Source: a virus
Length of the DNA stretch: 20,625 nucleotides
Virus record (IMG/VR): IMGVR_UViG_3300049846_000917
Location: 1-20,625 of that record
Reading direction: 5' to 3' (one strand)
In this document: in pieces, positions 7,481 to 14,588 of the stretch
Layout: each line of letters begins with the position of its first letter
Numbering within the stretch: the first letter of the stretch is position 1
Position numbers and translations under genes: made by a program
The notes under the pieces: model-generated
What the model saw: the letters and a program-made list of their open reading frames with translations, nothing else
Told to the model about the DNA's origin: nothing
Databases searched by the model: none

Positions 7481-7984
7481 GTGAACGTGATGACCAGAAT
7501 CACGGGCATCGAAGCGACCTTTCGGGCGATGGAGAGAACAGTCGAGGGGGACGTTGTAAATATCAAAGCCGGTCTTCTGCAAGCGGCGACGATTGTTCTC
7601 CAGAAGGCGAAGTTTTACGTTCCGAAGGAAACAGGGAACCTTGAAAAATCTGGTCGAATAGTTGGCAATGAAGTAGGTGGTGTCGGTTCTCGATACACTG
7701 TCGAGTTCGGTGGGCCGGGGGCTACCTACGCCGCTTTCGTCCATGAAATGCTCGAAATCCCCCATGAACCGCCCACGTGCGCGAAGTATCTACTCCGTGC
7801 AGTTCATGAAACTCGCGACCAACAAGTAGCTGCTGTTAAGCGTGCGATCCAAATCAGGAATATGCACACTAACGAAGTTATTCAAGGAACCGGAATTAAA
7901 TATCGGTGGACTGAATACCCCGAGTTCAAATACGTCGGTTCATCCGGCCCGACCCCGTTCACACCGTTTGAAGGAACCTTGTAA
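7481..7984 (+). CDS. HK97 gp10-like neck/tail-completion protein
   Basis: A 167-residue protein. GTG 7481 is the start because GGAG at 7470-7473 lies 7 bases before it; the in-frame ATG 7490 would be 16 bases away. The motif VPKETGNLEKSG at about residues 47-58, then YTVEFGGPGATYAAFVHEM, is the hallmark of HK97 gp10/tail-completion family proteins, which typically read V-P-x-x-T-G-x-L-x-x-S. A long helix follows (AKYLLRAVHETRDQQ), then a Tyr/Pro-rich tail. The protein joins head and tail during assembly. Its stop codon overlaps the next start. Confidence 0.8.
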   Translation: MNVMTRITGIEATFRAMERTVEGDVVNIKAGLLQAATIVLQKAKFYVPKETGNLEKSGRIVGNEVGGVGSRYTVEFGGPGATYAAFVHEMLEIPHEPPTCAKYLLRAVHETRDQQVAAVKRAIQIRNMHTNEVIQGTGIKYRWTEYPEFKYVGSSGPTPFTPFEGTL

Positions 7985-8424
7985 TGGATTCGTTTACAAC
8001 GCTTCCGTCGCTTGCGGTGTGTAACTACCTAATGTCCGACGGAGTCATCAATGATCCGGGGGCAGGTACTCCTCCACCTTGGAGCGGATTTATCGCCACG
8101 CTGCCTGACACATTGGACAACGTGGTGTCGATTCGTGACAGTGGAGCTTATGGCGACGGAAGAGTAATGAGAGGCCCGGTGGTCCAGCACGAGACTGTGA
8201 CAATCCGCATTCGAGGATTGGATTACGTCCAGTGCTACCAAAAAGGGATTGAGATCCAAAACGCGCTCGAAGGGATCAACAACGTAGTTGTTGCTACCGA
8301 ATTGGGGGATGTGAAGATCCGTGTTTTCAAACGCACCACGCCGCTCAGTTACATCGGTACTGAAGAAAAGAAAAACTGGCAGAACTTTGTAATTGTCGGC
8401 AACGTAACCCTGGAGGAAGTCTGA
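7984..8424 (+). CDS. Tail terminator/minor capsid-like protein
   Basis: A 146-residue protein whose ATG overlaps the previous TAA by one base, which suggests translational coupling, helped by AAGGA upstream. The sequence WSGFIATLPDTLDNVVSIRDSG, then a TVTIRIRGLDY strand, then a helix (YQKGIEIQNALEG) and a C-terminal strand pair with NFVIVGNVTLEEV, follows the alpha/beta layout of phage tail terminators and the related phage minor capsid family. Such proteins cap the tail tube after the length set by the tape measure. Position just before the tube genes agrees. Confidence 0.72.
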   Translation: MDSFTTLPSLAVCNYLMSDGVINDPGAGTPPPWSGFIATLPDTLDNVVSIRDSGAYGDGRVMRGPVVQHETVTIRIRGLDYVQCYQKGIEIQNALEGINNVVVATELGDVKIRVFKRTTPLSYIGTEEKKNWQNFVIVGNVTLEEV

Positions 8425-9044
8425 TGAATTTCGTCCACAACCGCACCGTTAACATCGGTGGACAGCAGTACACCGAAAACCGCACAATCGCGGTCGAACG
8501 GGCACTGAACTTCCAAAAGGAAGTGCCACTCGCAAAACAAGGCTCGCTCACCACGCGGACGGACAACAACACCGGTGTCATCACAATGGCAGCGAGCGGG
8601 CACGGAATCCCTTCGACCACCCGCGTCGATATTTACTGGTTCGAATCGGGGGTGTTGAAACACCGTCGTGGGATGACGACCGGCACGGTCAGCGGAACGA
8701 CAGTCCCCATCGATTTGGGCGCAGGGGATAACCTCCCTTCGACTTCGACGGTGATTTACGTTGCCGTGGCAGTCGAATGTGAAATCACGATCACCGCTTC
8801 GGAAATCATCGCGTTCGTGATGTCCTCGCAGAAGTCCGGCCTATTCGTCGTCACCCAGAGCGACGACACGGAGATCGCCTACATCCTCTTGACTGAGGAC
8901 GGTGGGGTGTGGTCTTGGTACGACGGAATCGGAACCGCCACTCCGCTCTCTGACACCGTCGGTAAGGTGTACGTCAGTCACCGGGCGATTCAGGGAAGCG
9001 GGTCAGTCAATACCTGGACGATGAAGGGGACGTTCACCGCTTAG
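8424..9044 (+). CDS. Tail structural protein, beta-rich, unassigned
   Basis: A 206-residue protein overlapping the previous gene by one base, with strong TGGAGGAAG 6-8 bases upstream. It is rich in Thr, Val, Ser and Gly, strongly beta, with no signal or membrane segment. The first half shows a pattern GIPSTTRVDIYWFESG, then TVSGTTVPIDLGAGD. The second half includes a Trp-Ser-Trp-Tyr segment (GGVWSWYDG). Placement between tail terminator and tube genes makes it a virion protein, perhaps a tube or tube-decoration protein. The 146-residue gene that follows looks more like the main tube protein. No family is recognised. Confidence 0.65.
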   Translation: MNFVHNRTVNIGGQQYTENRTIAVERALNFQKEVPLAKQGSLTTRTDNNTGVITMAASGHGIPSTTRVDIYWFESGVLKHRRGMTTGTVSGTTVPIDLGAGDNLPSTSTVIYVAVAVECEITITASEIIAFVMSSQKSGLFVVTQSDDTEIAYILLTEDGGVWSWYDGIGTATPLSDTVGKVYVSHRAIQGSGSVNTWTMKGTFTA

Positions 9045-9091
9045 TCGCGTCCAGATAACTTTCTGTTTCAATAACCCACGGAGAATGATCC

Positions 9092-9532
9092 ATGTCGGTT
9101 CAAGTAATGAAAGACGGGTACTCGACCCTCGTGCAACTGAACGGTGGCTTACTCACCTTCATTCACGAAAAAACGGTGACTCCCGTCGGCTTTTTGGATC
9201 GTGGGACAATCGATACGACCACGATGCGAAACTCGGACGTGCTGACCCACGCTCTCAAGCAGCTCTACGATCTGACCGATCTGACTTTCAAAGCTGCTTT
9301 CGGTGGTGGTTCCGGTCTCAACGAAGCGCTCACCCAGCTCCAGGTGAATCAGGAAATCGAAATCCTGTTCCCAGCAGGATTCGGTTCGATCACGTTCTGG
9401 GGCGGTTTGACCGGCTGTGTCCCCGACGAACATTCGGAAGGCAATCAGCCCATGGTCACCGTGACCATCAAACCCACCCTCGAAGACAACGACGGGGTCG
9501 AGCGCGAACCCGTGATTGTCGGCATTACGTAA
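9092..9532 (+). CDS. Major tail (tube) protein candidate
   Basis: A 146-residue protein with CGGAGAAT 8 bases before ATG 9092. Features are an early DRGTIDTTTMRNSDV turn, the helix LTHALKQLYDLTDLTF, a Gly-rich loop, the strand IEILFPAGFGSITFWGGL, and a C-terminal MVTVTIKPTL strand followed by PVIVG. This one-helix, beta-sandwich layout with a G-x-I-D-T-T start and a final P-V-I is typical of short siphovirus tube proteins. It is followed directly by the frameshifted chaperone pair and the tape measure, the usual order after the tube gene. Absence of a sheath gene argues for a siphovirus. Confidence 0.7.
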   Translation: MSVQVMKDGYSTLVQLNGGLLTFIHEKTVTPVGFLDRGTIDTTTMRNSDVLTHALKQLYDLTDLTFKAAFGGGSGLNEALTQLQVNQEIEILFPAGFGSITFWGGLTGCVPDEHSEGNQPMVTVTIKPTLEDNDGVEREPVIVGIT

Positions 9533-9571
9533 TGCCGTTTATTTTTCTCAACCCTCGTGAGGAAGTTTGCG

Positions 9572-9928
9572 ATGCGTATTTTTAAGTTCCTGGCCCCGAC
9601 CCAAGTTGAAGAAGTCCAGATCGAAAACGTCGTGTACGAAATTCGGGAAATTTCCGCCGGTGCCATCCAGCAACTGCGGGAAGATTCCATGAAGAACATG
9701 ACGTTCGACTCAAAGGGCAACCCCAACGTGGGCGCGGCCGTCGGGTTCCCCCAACGGGTTCTCGGTAACGCGATGTTCGGCAAGGCCAGCCAAACTCCGG
9801 TTGGCCTCGAATTCGTGAAAGGAATGAGCAGCGTGGTTGCCGCCTACTGCATCGGCGTGTGCTCCAAGCTGAATGGGCTGTCGCCGGACGAAAAGGATGC
9901 TGACGGCGGCGAAAAAAAAGAGGGCTAA
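9572..9928 (+). CDS. Tail assembly chaperone, short form (lambda G-type)
   Basis: A 118-residue zero-frame product. ATG 9572 is preferred over in-frame GTG 9557, because TGAGGA at 9558-9563 is the ribosome binding site. It begins IFKFLAP and has a beta start and a helical rest, ending in an acidic/Lys tail (DEKDADGGEKKEG) that runs into the A-run. This is the arrangement of lambda gpG and its analogues: an abundant chaperone that coats the tape measure protein before tube assembly. A minority of ribosomes shift at 9913-9919 to give the long form described separately. Confidence 0.75.
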   Translation: MRIFKFLAPTQVEEVQIENVVYEIREISAGAIQQLREDSMKNMTFDSKGNPNVGAAVGFPQRVLGNAMFGKASQTPVGLEFVKGMSSVVAAYCIGVCSKLNGLSPDEKDADGGEKKEG

Positions 9929-10449
9929 CGCCTGAAAAGCGTTTATGGCACAAGATTGCCGAACGCATAGGTTGCACGGTAGCGGAGGCGCGACAAAACG
10001 TCTCCGCTACCGAATATTACGATTGGGCTATTCACATCAATGAGGAAGTCAACGACTTCCACCGCGACGATTGGTTTTTTGCGACGATTTGCCAATTGCT
10101 GTACGAAATGCCTGCTCGCGTATGGGGCAAGTCGCTGAATACCAAGATTGAGCAATTCCTTATCAAATTCACTTCTGAGAAACCAAAAGATCAATCGACC
10201 GGTGAGAAGTATACTGCTGATAAAAATAAAGAGCAAATGCTCCAAGCAGCCAAAGAGTTCCGCGACTCTTTGATAAATGCTTTTGAAGCACTTAAAGCCA
10301 AGAAGAGGCACAAGAAAGAAAAAGAAGCCAGGTTTAAGGCTGCCAAAGAAAAAGCCGAACAACAAGCTGCGGCTCGACTATCCCAACAGCAGCAACGGAA
10401 AGCTCCGTTGTTCCCCCGCGCACGAACCCGACCAAAGAAGGGCGGATAA
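9572..10449 (+). CDS. Tail assembly chaperone, long frameshifted form (lambda GT-type)
   Basis: The reading is join(9572..9919, 9919..10449), predicted to give 292 residues. The -1 frame part is 176 residues and has no ATG or GTG start before 10096, so it can hardly be translated alone. It begins RGLTPEKRLWHKIAERIGCT, then VAEARQNVSATEYYDWAIHI. That is the classic pattern of the T domain of GT chaperones: a short helix, an A-E-R-I-G-C turn, then a helix with E-Y-Y-D-W. The C-terminal 80 residues are very rich in Lys, Glu, Ala and Gln and should form a charged helix. In the family, G recruits to the tape measure and the T part binds the tube protein. The stop is one base before the tape measure ATG. 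Confidence 0.8.
9913..9943 (+). promoter_or_regulatory. Programmed -1 frameshift site with downstream hairpin
   Basis: In the zero frame, bases 9913-9919 read A AAA AAA followed by G, a canonical -1 slippery heptamer within an 8-base A-run (9912-9919). A 7-base spacer (9920-9926) leads to a 5-bp stem, AACGC 9927-9931 with GCGTT 9939-9943, around a 7-base loop. The zero-frame TAA (9926-9928) lies at the stem. After the slip, reading continues from 9919 to 10449. The stem is weak; the heptamer and the missing start codon in the -1 frame are the main support. Confidence 0.82.
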
Positions 10450-10450
10450 G

Positions 10451-13348
10451 ATGGATATTGAACGCATTGTCTTTCACATTACCGCTCAAACGGCGCAGTA
10501 TTTCCGCCAGATGGATACCCTCGAAGCCCGCACCGTAGCCACGTTCGTGACTATCGGTGCGTCTGCGGCGAAGATGAGTATCCAGATGGCGTCTGAATTT
10601 CAGCGCACTTCGATGGCCCTTGAAATTATGACCAAGGATGCCGTTGAAGGTAAGCGGATCATGAAAGAGATAGTTGAAATGGCAGTGACGACGCCATTCA
10701 AAAGTCAAGAACTCGTTAGCTCTGCTAAGCAGTTGAAGTCTTTCGGTATCGAAAACGAAAACCTGATGGATACCCTAAAGGTTCTCGGTGAGGTATCTGC
10801 TGGTACTGGAACTAGCATCGAGCGTATTGGTCTCGCGTACGGGCAAGTTCGCGTTGCCGGTAAACTGCTAGGTACTGAACTTCGCCAATTCATCGATGCC
10901 GGTGTCCCGCTTATCGAGACCCTGGCAGACGTCATGGGCAAGCCCAAAGAAGCAATGCGGGCGCTCGTAGAGCAAGGCCACGTGGGTTTCCGAGAAGTGG
11001 TCATGGCGTTCAACGCGATGACTACCGGCGGCGGCATTTACGCTGGTATGATGAAGCGGGTGAACGAGGAAACCTTCGCTGGACGTTGGCAGTCATTTGC
11101 GGAAAACGTCGAAATTCTGGAACGGGATTTTGCCCTCGCCGCATTTGAAGGTCTGGGTATTTTGGAAATTCTCCGGGACATGGGCGATGTCGTTCAAGGG
11201 TGGCGGAATAGCGACAACAAAGAAATTGTCCAGTTCTTCCGCTCTGTCAAAGCTTGGCTCGTGGCGATCTACGAGACTAGCTGGATGATCGTAAAGCCGG
11301 TCTACGAATGGTATAAAGCCAATAAAGCACTGATATTGGATATCTGGCACATTGCAGCATCGATTGACGCGGTATACTGGTCTTTCGCTGGATTGGTATT
11401 CCTTGTCGGGCGCATCGTTCCTGCTCTCCAGTTCTTTGCTTGGTTGACAGGGCTGCGATCGGTATGGCTCGTAACTGTCAGTATTGTCGGTGCTCTACGA
11501 GCAGTTTGGGTATGGGTGAGTGCGATCCGTGTCTCCACGCTTTTGCTTCTTCCCCTGTTCGCCGCTTGGCGGTCGCTAACTCTTGGGTTCTCAGCTATCT
11601 CTGGACTAGTCAGCGGAATTGGGGCGCTCGCTTCTGCTATCGGTCCGCTGGGGATATTGTTAGCGATGATCGGTGGTATGGGGTACTTGATGTACCAAGA
11701 AGGCGTGTTCGACGGAGTAGCACAAGATTCCAAGAAAACTATTCAACTGATCGCTCAAGATTGGATTGGATTGTGGCAAGGCTTGAAGGACGCTTTCAAT
11801 GCAGGGGATATGAATTCCGTGTTCTCTATACTTGGGAGCGCCTTTGTTTTGACTTTCCATCGCGCCTTTACCGAAGTGTCGATTGCGTGGAAAAAGACCG
11901 TTTTTGGGTTTACTTCCAAAGAAAACCCTTTAGGGTTTGCATTGCTGAGTGGGCTTGACACTGCTGGAGCTGAGACGATCAAATTTGGCGCTAGATTGAT
12001 GAATAGTTTAGGACTTGCTTCCGATGAAGAATACTCCCAATTGGTAAAAAATGTAGAGGCTCAGCACCAAAATGATCTGCGATTGATTGAAGAAGGTCGT
12101 AAATTGGCTAAAAACGATCCCGCTGCTGTCGAGCAGCGACTACGGTTTGAGAAGGAAATTGCGGAGTTCCGCAAAGCTAAAGACATGGAAGCTATTGAAA
12201 TGGCGAAGCAGCTAAATGCCGAAGTAGCGAAGGGTAAGGAAGCCTTAGTGACCAAAAACCAAAAAGATTGGGTGGCTGCCCATTCTTCCGAAATTCGGGA
12301 AGCGTACAAAATCGCCGATAAGTGGTATAAGGATATGGGTGTCGGTGAGCTCCAGTTTGAGAACGTAGTTCGCGGACATAAGTTTAACGAGAAAGGACTT
12401 GAACTTCAAAATATCGGAGGGATGGACTTTGTCGAAGCTGACTTCGACAAAGCTTGGAAGGCAGCCAATACTCGGTCGCTTGAGCAGCTTAAAATGCTTG
12501 AAGAGGCCAAAAAGATCGACGCTGCTCTTCAAAACTTTGGTCAATATATGGGCAGGGCGTCTCTCTTTTACGGTCCATCGACAGGGGAAAAACTCTACAA
12601 CGCCGCCGTCGATGCGAAGTTTCCTGACCAAGGAAGAATCCCGTTTCACGGAGCGGAGCAGTGGGAACCGTTCTTAAAGTCCGTCAGAAGCGTAAGAATG
12701 CCCACGCAGTTGTCCGAGTTCGCAGCCAAGATGGGGGACGCCTTGGGGCTTCCCAAGGGGTTCATCCCCAGTCCAATGTCTGCGGGGTTTCTCGACGGTA
12801 AAAACGGAGTGACAGGAATCGGTATTCCTCAGACTATCTCGGCTTCCGCACGAGATTCGGCAAATAAATTGCTCCGGGACATTAACAACGGTTTTGGGCC
12901 TCTCGATACGTTTAAGTTGGAAGTGAAAAACCTTAGAGAAGCATGGAAAGGTATCGGGGGTATCGAGGCAGAGAATCCTGACTTTGTCGGACCTCTCCAG
13001 TACGACCCTCGTGATCCTCGGCGCTTCATGGGCGGGCTTTTGACCAAAGAAGAGTTGGTTGCTGGTGAAGGAAAAGCCTTTGAAGCTCTGATGAAGTCGA
13101 TGAAATCGGATAGTGAAAGACTAGCGCCTAACCTAGTTTACGGTTCTTCCGCTGCGCAAGATGCGATCAATGCGTACCGTTCTCAGAACGTGACTACGCA
13201 AGATACTATTGTTGCAGTTTTGACGGAAGCACTTACCGTGCAAAAGGAAAACCTCGATTTCTCCCGTCGAGTGACGGAAGGGATCGAAGAGATCCGTAAG
13301 AAGAACCCGATGCTAGTCGAAGGTGCTGGTTTTGGGCCTAAGAATTGA
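10451..13348 (+). CDS. Tape measure protein
   Basis: A 965-residue protein. The frame is open from 10277, but that stretch is the chaperone gene in another frame, so ATG 10451 is the start, one base after the preceding stop, with AAGAAGGGCGGA upstream. Residues about 70-210 match the tape measure N-terminal domain: the TTPFKSQEL motif, AYGQVRVAGKLLGTEL, FIDAGVPLIETLAD, then a GGGIYAGMM segment. Residues about 309-416 hold several hydrophobic stretches (from YWSFAGLVFLVG to GYLMYQEG) that could insert into the host membrane during DNA ejection. Long charged helices follow at about 540-620. At roughly 0.15 nm per residue, a tail near 145 nm is expected. Base composition is more AT-rich than the capsid gene. 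Confidence 0.92.
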   Translation: MDIERIVFHITAQTAQYFRQMDTLEARTVATFVTIGASAAKMSIQMASEFQRTSMALEIMTKDAVEGKRIMKEIVEMAVTTPFKSQELVSSAKQLKSFGIENENLMDTLKVLGEVSAGTGTSIERIGLAYGQVRVAGKLLGTELRQFIDAGVPLIETLADVMGKPKEAMRALVEQGHVGFREVVMAFNAMTTGGGIYAGMMKRVNEETFAGRWQSFAENVEILERDFALAAFEGLGILEILRDMGDVVQGWRNSDNKEIVQFFRSVKAWLVAIYETSWMIVKPVYEWYKANKALILDIWHIAASIDAVYWSFAGLVFLVGRIVPALQFFAWLTGLRSVWLVTVSIVGALRAVWVWVSAIRVSTLLLLPLFAAWRSLTLGFSAISGLVSGIGALASAIGPLGILLAMIGGMGYLMYQEGVFDGVAQDSKKTIQLIAQDWIGLWQGLKDAFNAGDMNSVFSILGSAFVLTFHRAFTEVSIAWKKTVFGFTSKENPLGFALLSGLDTAGAETIKFGARLMNSLGLASDEEYSQLVKNVEAQHQNDLRLIEEGRKLAKNDPAAVEQRLRFEKEIAEFRKAKDMEAIEMAKQLNAEVAKGKEALVTKNQKDWVAAHSSEIREAYKIADKWYKDMGVGELQFENVVRGHKFNEKGLELQNIGGMDFVEADFDKAWKAANTRSLEQLKMLEEAKKIDAALQNFGQYMGRASLFYGPSTGEKLYNAAVDAKFPDQGRIPFHGAEQWEPFLKSVRSVRMPTQLSEFAAKMGDALGLPKGFIPSPMSAGFLDGKNGVTGIGIPQTISASARDSANKLLRDINNGFGPLDTFKLEVKNLREAWKGIGGIEAENPDFVGPLQYDPRDPRRFMGGLLTKEELVAGEGKAFEALMKSMKSDSERLAPNLVYGSSAAQDAINAYRSQNVTTQDTIVAVLTEALTVQKENLDFSRRVTEGIEEIRKKNPMLVEGAGFGPKN
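12427..12452 (+). repeat. Perfect 11-bp inverted repeat inside the tape measure gene
   Basis: ctttgtcgaag (12427-12437) pairs perfectly with 12442-12452 around a 4-base ctga loop. It encodes the acidic/aromatic segment DFVEADFDKA near residue 660. No T-run follows, so it is not an ordinary terminator. Confidence 0.6.
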
Positions 13349-13352
13349 GATT

Positions 13353-13392
13353 AAACGCGCTGTGAGGGCTTGACGTTTTCACAGCGCGTTTT
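13353..13392 (+). terminator. Terminator after the tape measure gene
   Basis: aaacgcgctgtga (13353-13365) pairs perfectly over 13 bp with 13379-13391 around a 13-base loop, and the descending arm ends in GTTTT followed by CCCC. It begins 5 bases after the tape measure stop and should reduce read-through into the two large tail-tip genes. No convincing promoter is seen between it and 13446. Confidence 0.75.
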
Positions 13393-13445
13393 CCCCTTAT
13401 GAACTCCCGGAAATGCGCCATTTTCGCGTATAAAAGGAATGTCCA

Positions 13446-14588
13446 ATGCCTAACACATGGGACGAAACGACTGAACTTGCTCTCTACTACGAGAATGAAG
13501 CAGCCGTCGTTTACGATGATCGAAATATGGTTATGGTAGACACGGGGTTCATCATCGATCCCCGTATCCTATCGGTAGGTGAAATATACGCGGGGAGAAC
13601 TGGAACTCCGTTTGCCGCTGGTGGCCCACGTAATTACGTCCGCAAGTTCCGCGTTCGGGTGAACCCAGACGATATTGATAATCGTAAAATGACGGATGTC
13701 GATATTGTCGAAGACGGTCGGGTACCTAAGCCGTATGCGTACTATCGGAGCACGTACGACGGGTCGCAGGTGGATCGCCTCGCGCTTTGCATAAAGTTGG
13801 TAGCAGAACGGGAACACAGTGACGATTGGCAGACATGGATCGTCACTGCTGAGTACAGCACGGAGATGCCCGAGAACGGCCCAGACTTTGCGTGGCGTTT
13901 CGGGAACAATCGAGACGGCCCACAAAATCAACCAGAACTCGAGAAACCGGTTGTAGAGTGGAGTCGTGTTACTAAAATGGTAGCACGCCCCTACGACTTG
14001 ACCGGTCGCCCATACTTGAACACAGCGGGGCAGCCGTTAACTCCCGCCCCCCAGCGTCGTGTCACTAACCAAGTTCTGCTGATTACGCGGAATTTCCTTG
14101 AGTGGAATCCGATGATTGCAGATCAGTACACCGATGTGCTGAATAACCAGGAATGTTTGGGGTACCCTCCGGGGTTCGTCCTCTGCACTATCACTGGTGT
14201 AAAAGACAAGTGGCGCGGCCCGCTTCGATACGCACGGGTGACGTTTTCTCTGGAACTCGCCTACCCTGACCCGGACGCGGTTCCGCACGTTGACCCGGTG
14301 ACAGATAATACCTTCTACCTCGAAGGACACCAACCTTCGCATTTGAACGCAGGGTTCTATCAACTTGCACCGGCTAGTTCTCCACCAGATGGGCAGCCGG
14401 GACCAGTACTCCCATCACGCCCGGTTCCAATATATCGAGACGGTGTTAGAGTTTCTAGCTCACCGGCACTGCTCGATGCGTGGGGTGTAGCTCTCCCCCC
14501 AGACGGCGCGCCGGTGTGGCTGAACTTTGAAGATTTTCGGTACAACGATCTATCCCCGATTGTGGAAGGAGTAACCTTTCCATCATGA
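13446..14588 (+). CDS. Tail structural protein, distal-tail candidate
   Basis: A 380-residue protein with TAAAAGGAAT 6-8 bases before ATG 13446. It is beta-rich, with many Tyr, Trp, Pro and Asp residues and no membrane segment. One internal region at about residues 175-270 reads T-G-x-P-Y-L-N-T-A-G-Q-P, then a long strand VLLITRNFLEW, then LGYPPGFVLCTITGVKD. I associate that with tail proteins encoded after tape measure genes in several phages, but cannot name a family. The C-terminal 80 residues are Pro-rich, with repeated PVPIYRDGVRV-type beta segments. It overlaps the next gene by four bases (ATGA), so the two are probably made together and sit at the tail tip. Confidence 0.65.
   Translation: MPNTWDETTELALYYENEAAVVYDDRNMVMVDTGFIIDPRILSVGEIYAGRTGTPFAAGGPRNYVRKFRVRVNPDDIDNRKMTDVDIVEDGRVPKPYAYYRSTYDGSQVDRLALCIKLVAEREHSDDWQTWIVTAEYSTEMPENGPDFAWRFGNNRDGPQNQPELEKPVVEWSRVTKMVARPYDLTGRPYLNTAGQPLTPAPQRRVTNQVLLITRNFLEWNPMIADQYTDVLNNQECLGYPPGFVLCTITGVKDKWRGPLRYARVTFSLELAYPDPDAVPHVDPVTDNTFYLEGHQPSHLNAGFYQLAPASSPPDGQPGPVLPSRPVPIYRDGVRVSSSPALLDAWGVALPPDGAPVWLNFEDFRYNDLSPIVEGVTFPS

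Noticed and set aside
8635-8648. GGTTCGAATC, resembling a tRNA T-arm
   Set aside because: No matching acceptor, D or anticodon stems surround it and it lies within a good coding frame (YWFESG).
9085-9585. 166-codon frame overlapping the tail tube gene
   Set aside because: Arg/His/Ser-rich product with no pattern; the 9092 frame has a good ribosome binding site and tube-like sequence.
10277-10450. In-frame extension of the tape measure gene upstream to 10277
   Set aside because: The stretch is the chaperone T-part in another frame. ATG 10451 has its own ribosome binding site and begins the recognised N-terminal domain.
12121-12138. 7-bp hairpin cgctgct/agcagcg in the tape measure gene
   Set aside because: Short and within Ala/Glu-coding sequence. 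Such stems are expected by chance in a gene of this size.
13370-13434. TTGACG and TATAAA as a possible promoter upstream of 13446
   Set aside because: The boxes are 53 bases apart, and TTGACG lies in the terminator loop. No pair with 16-18 base spacing was found.
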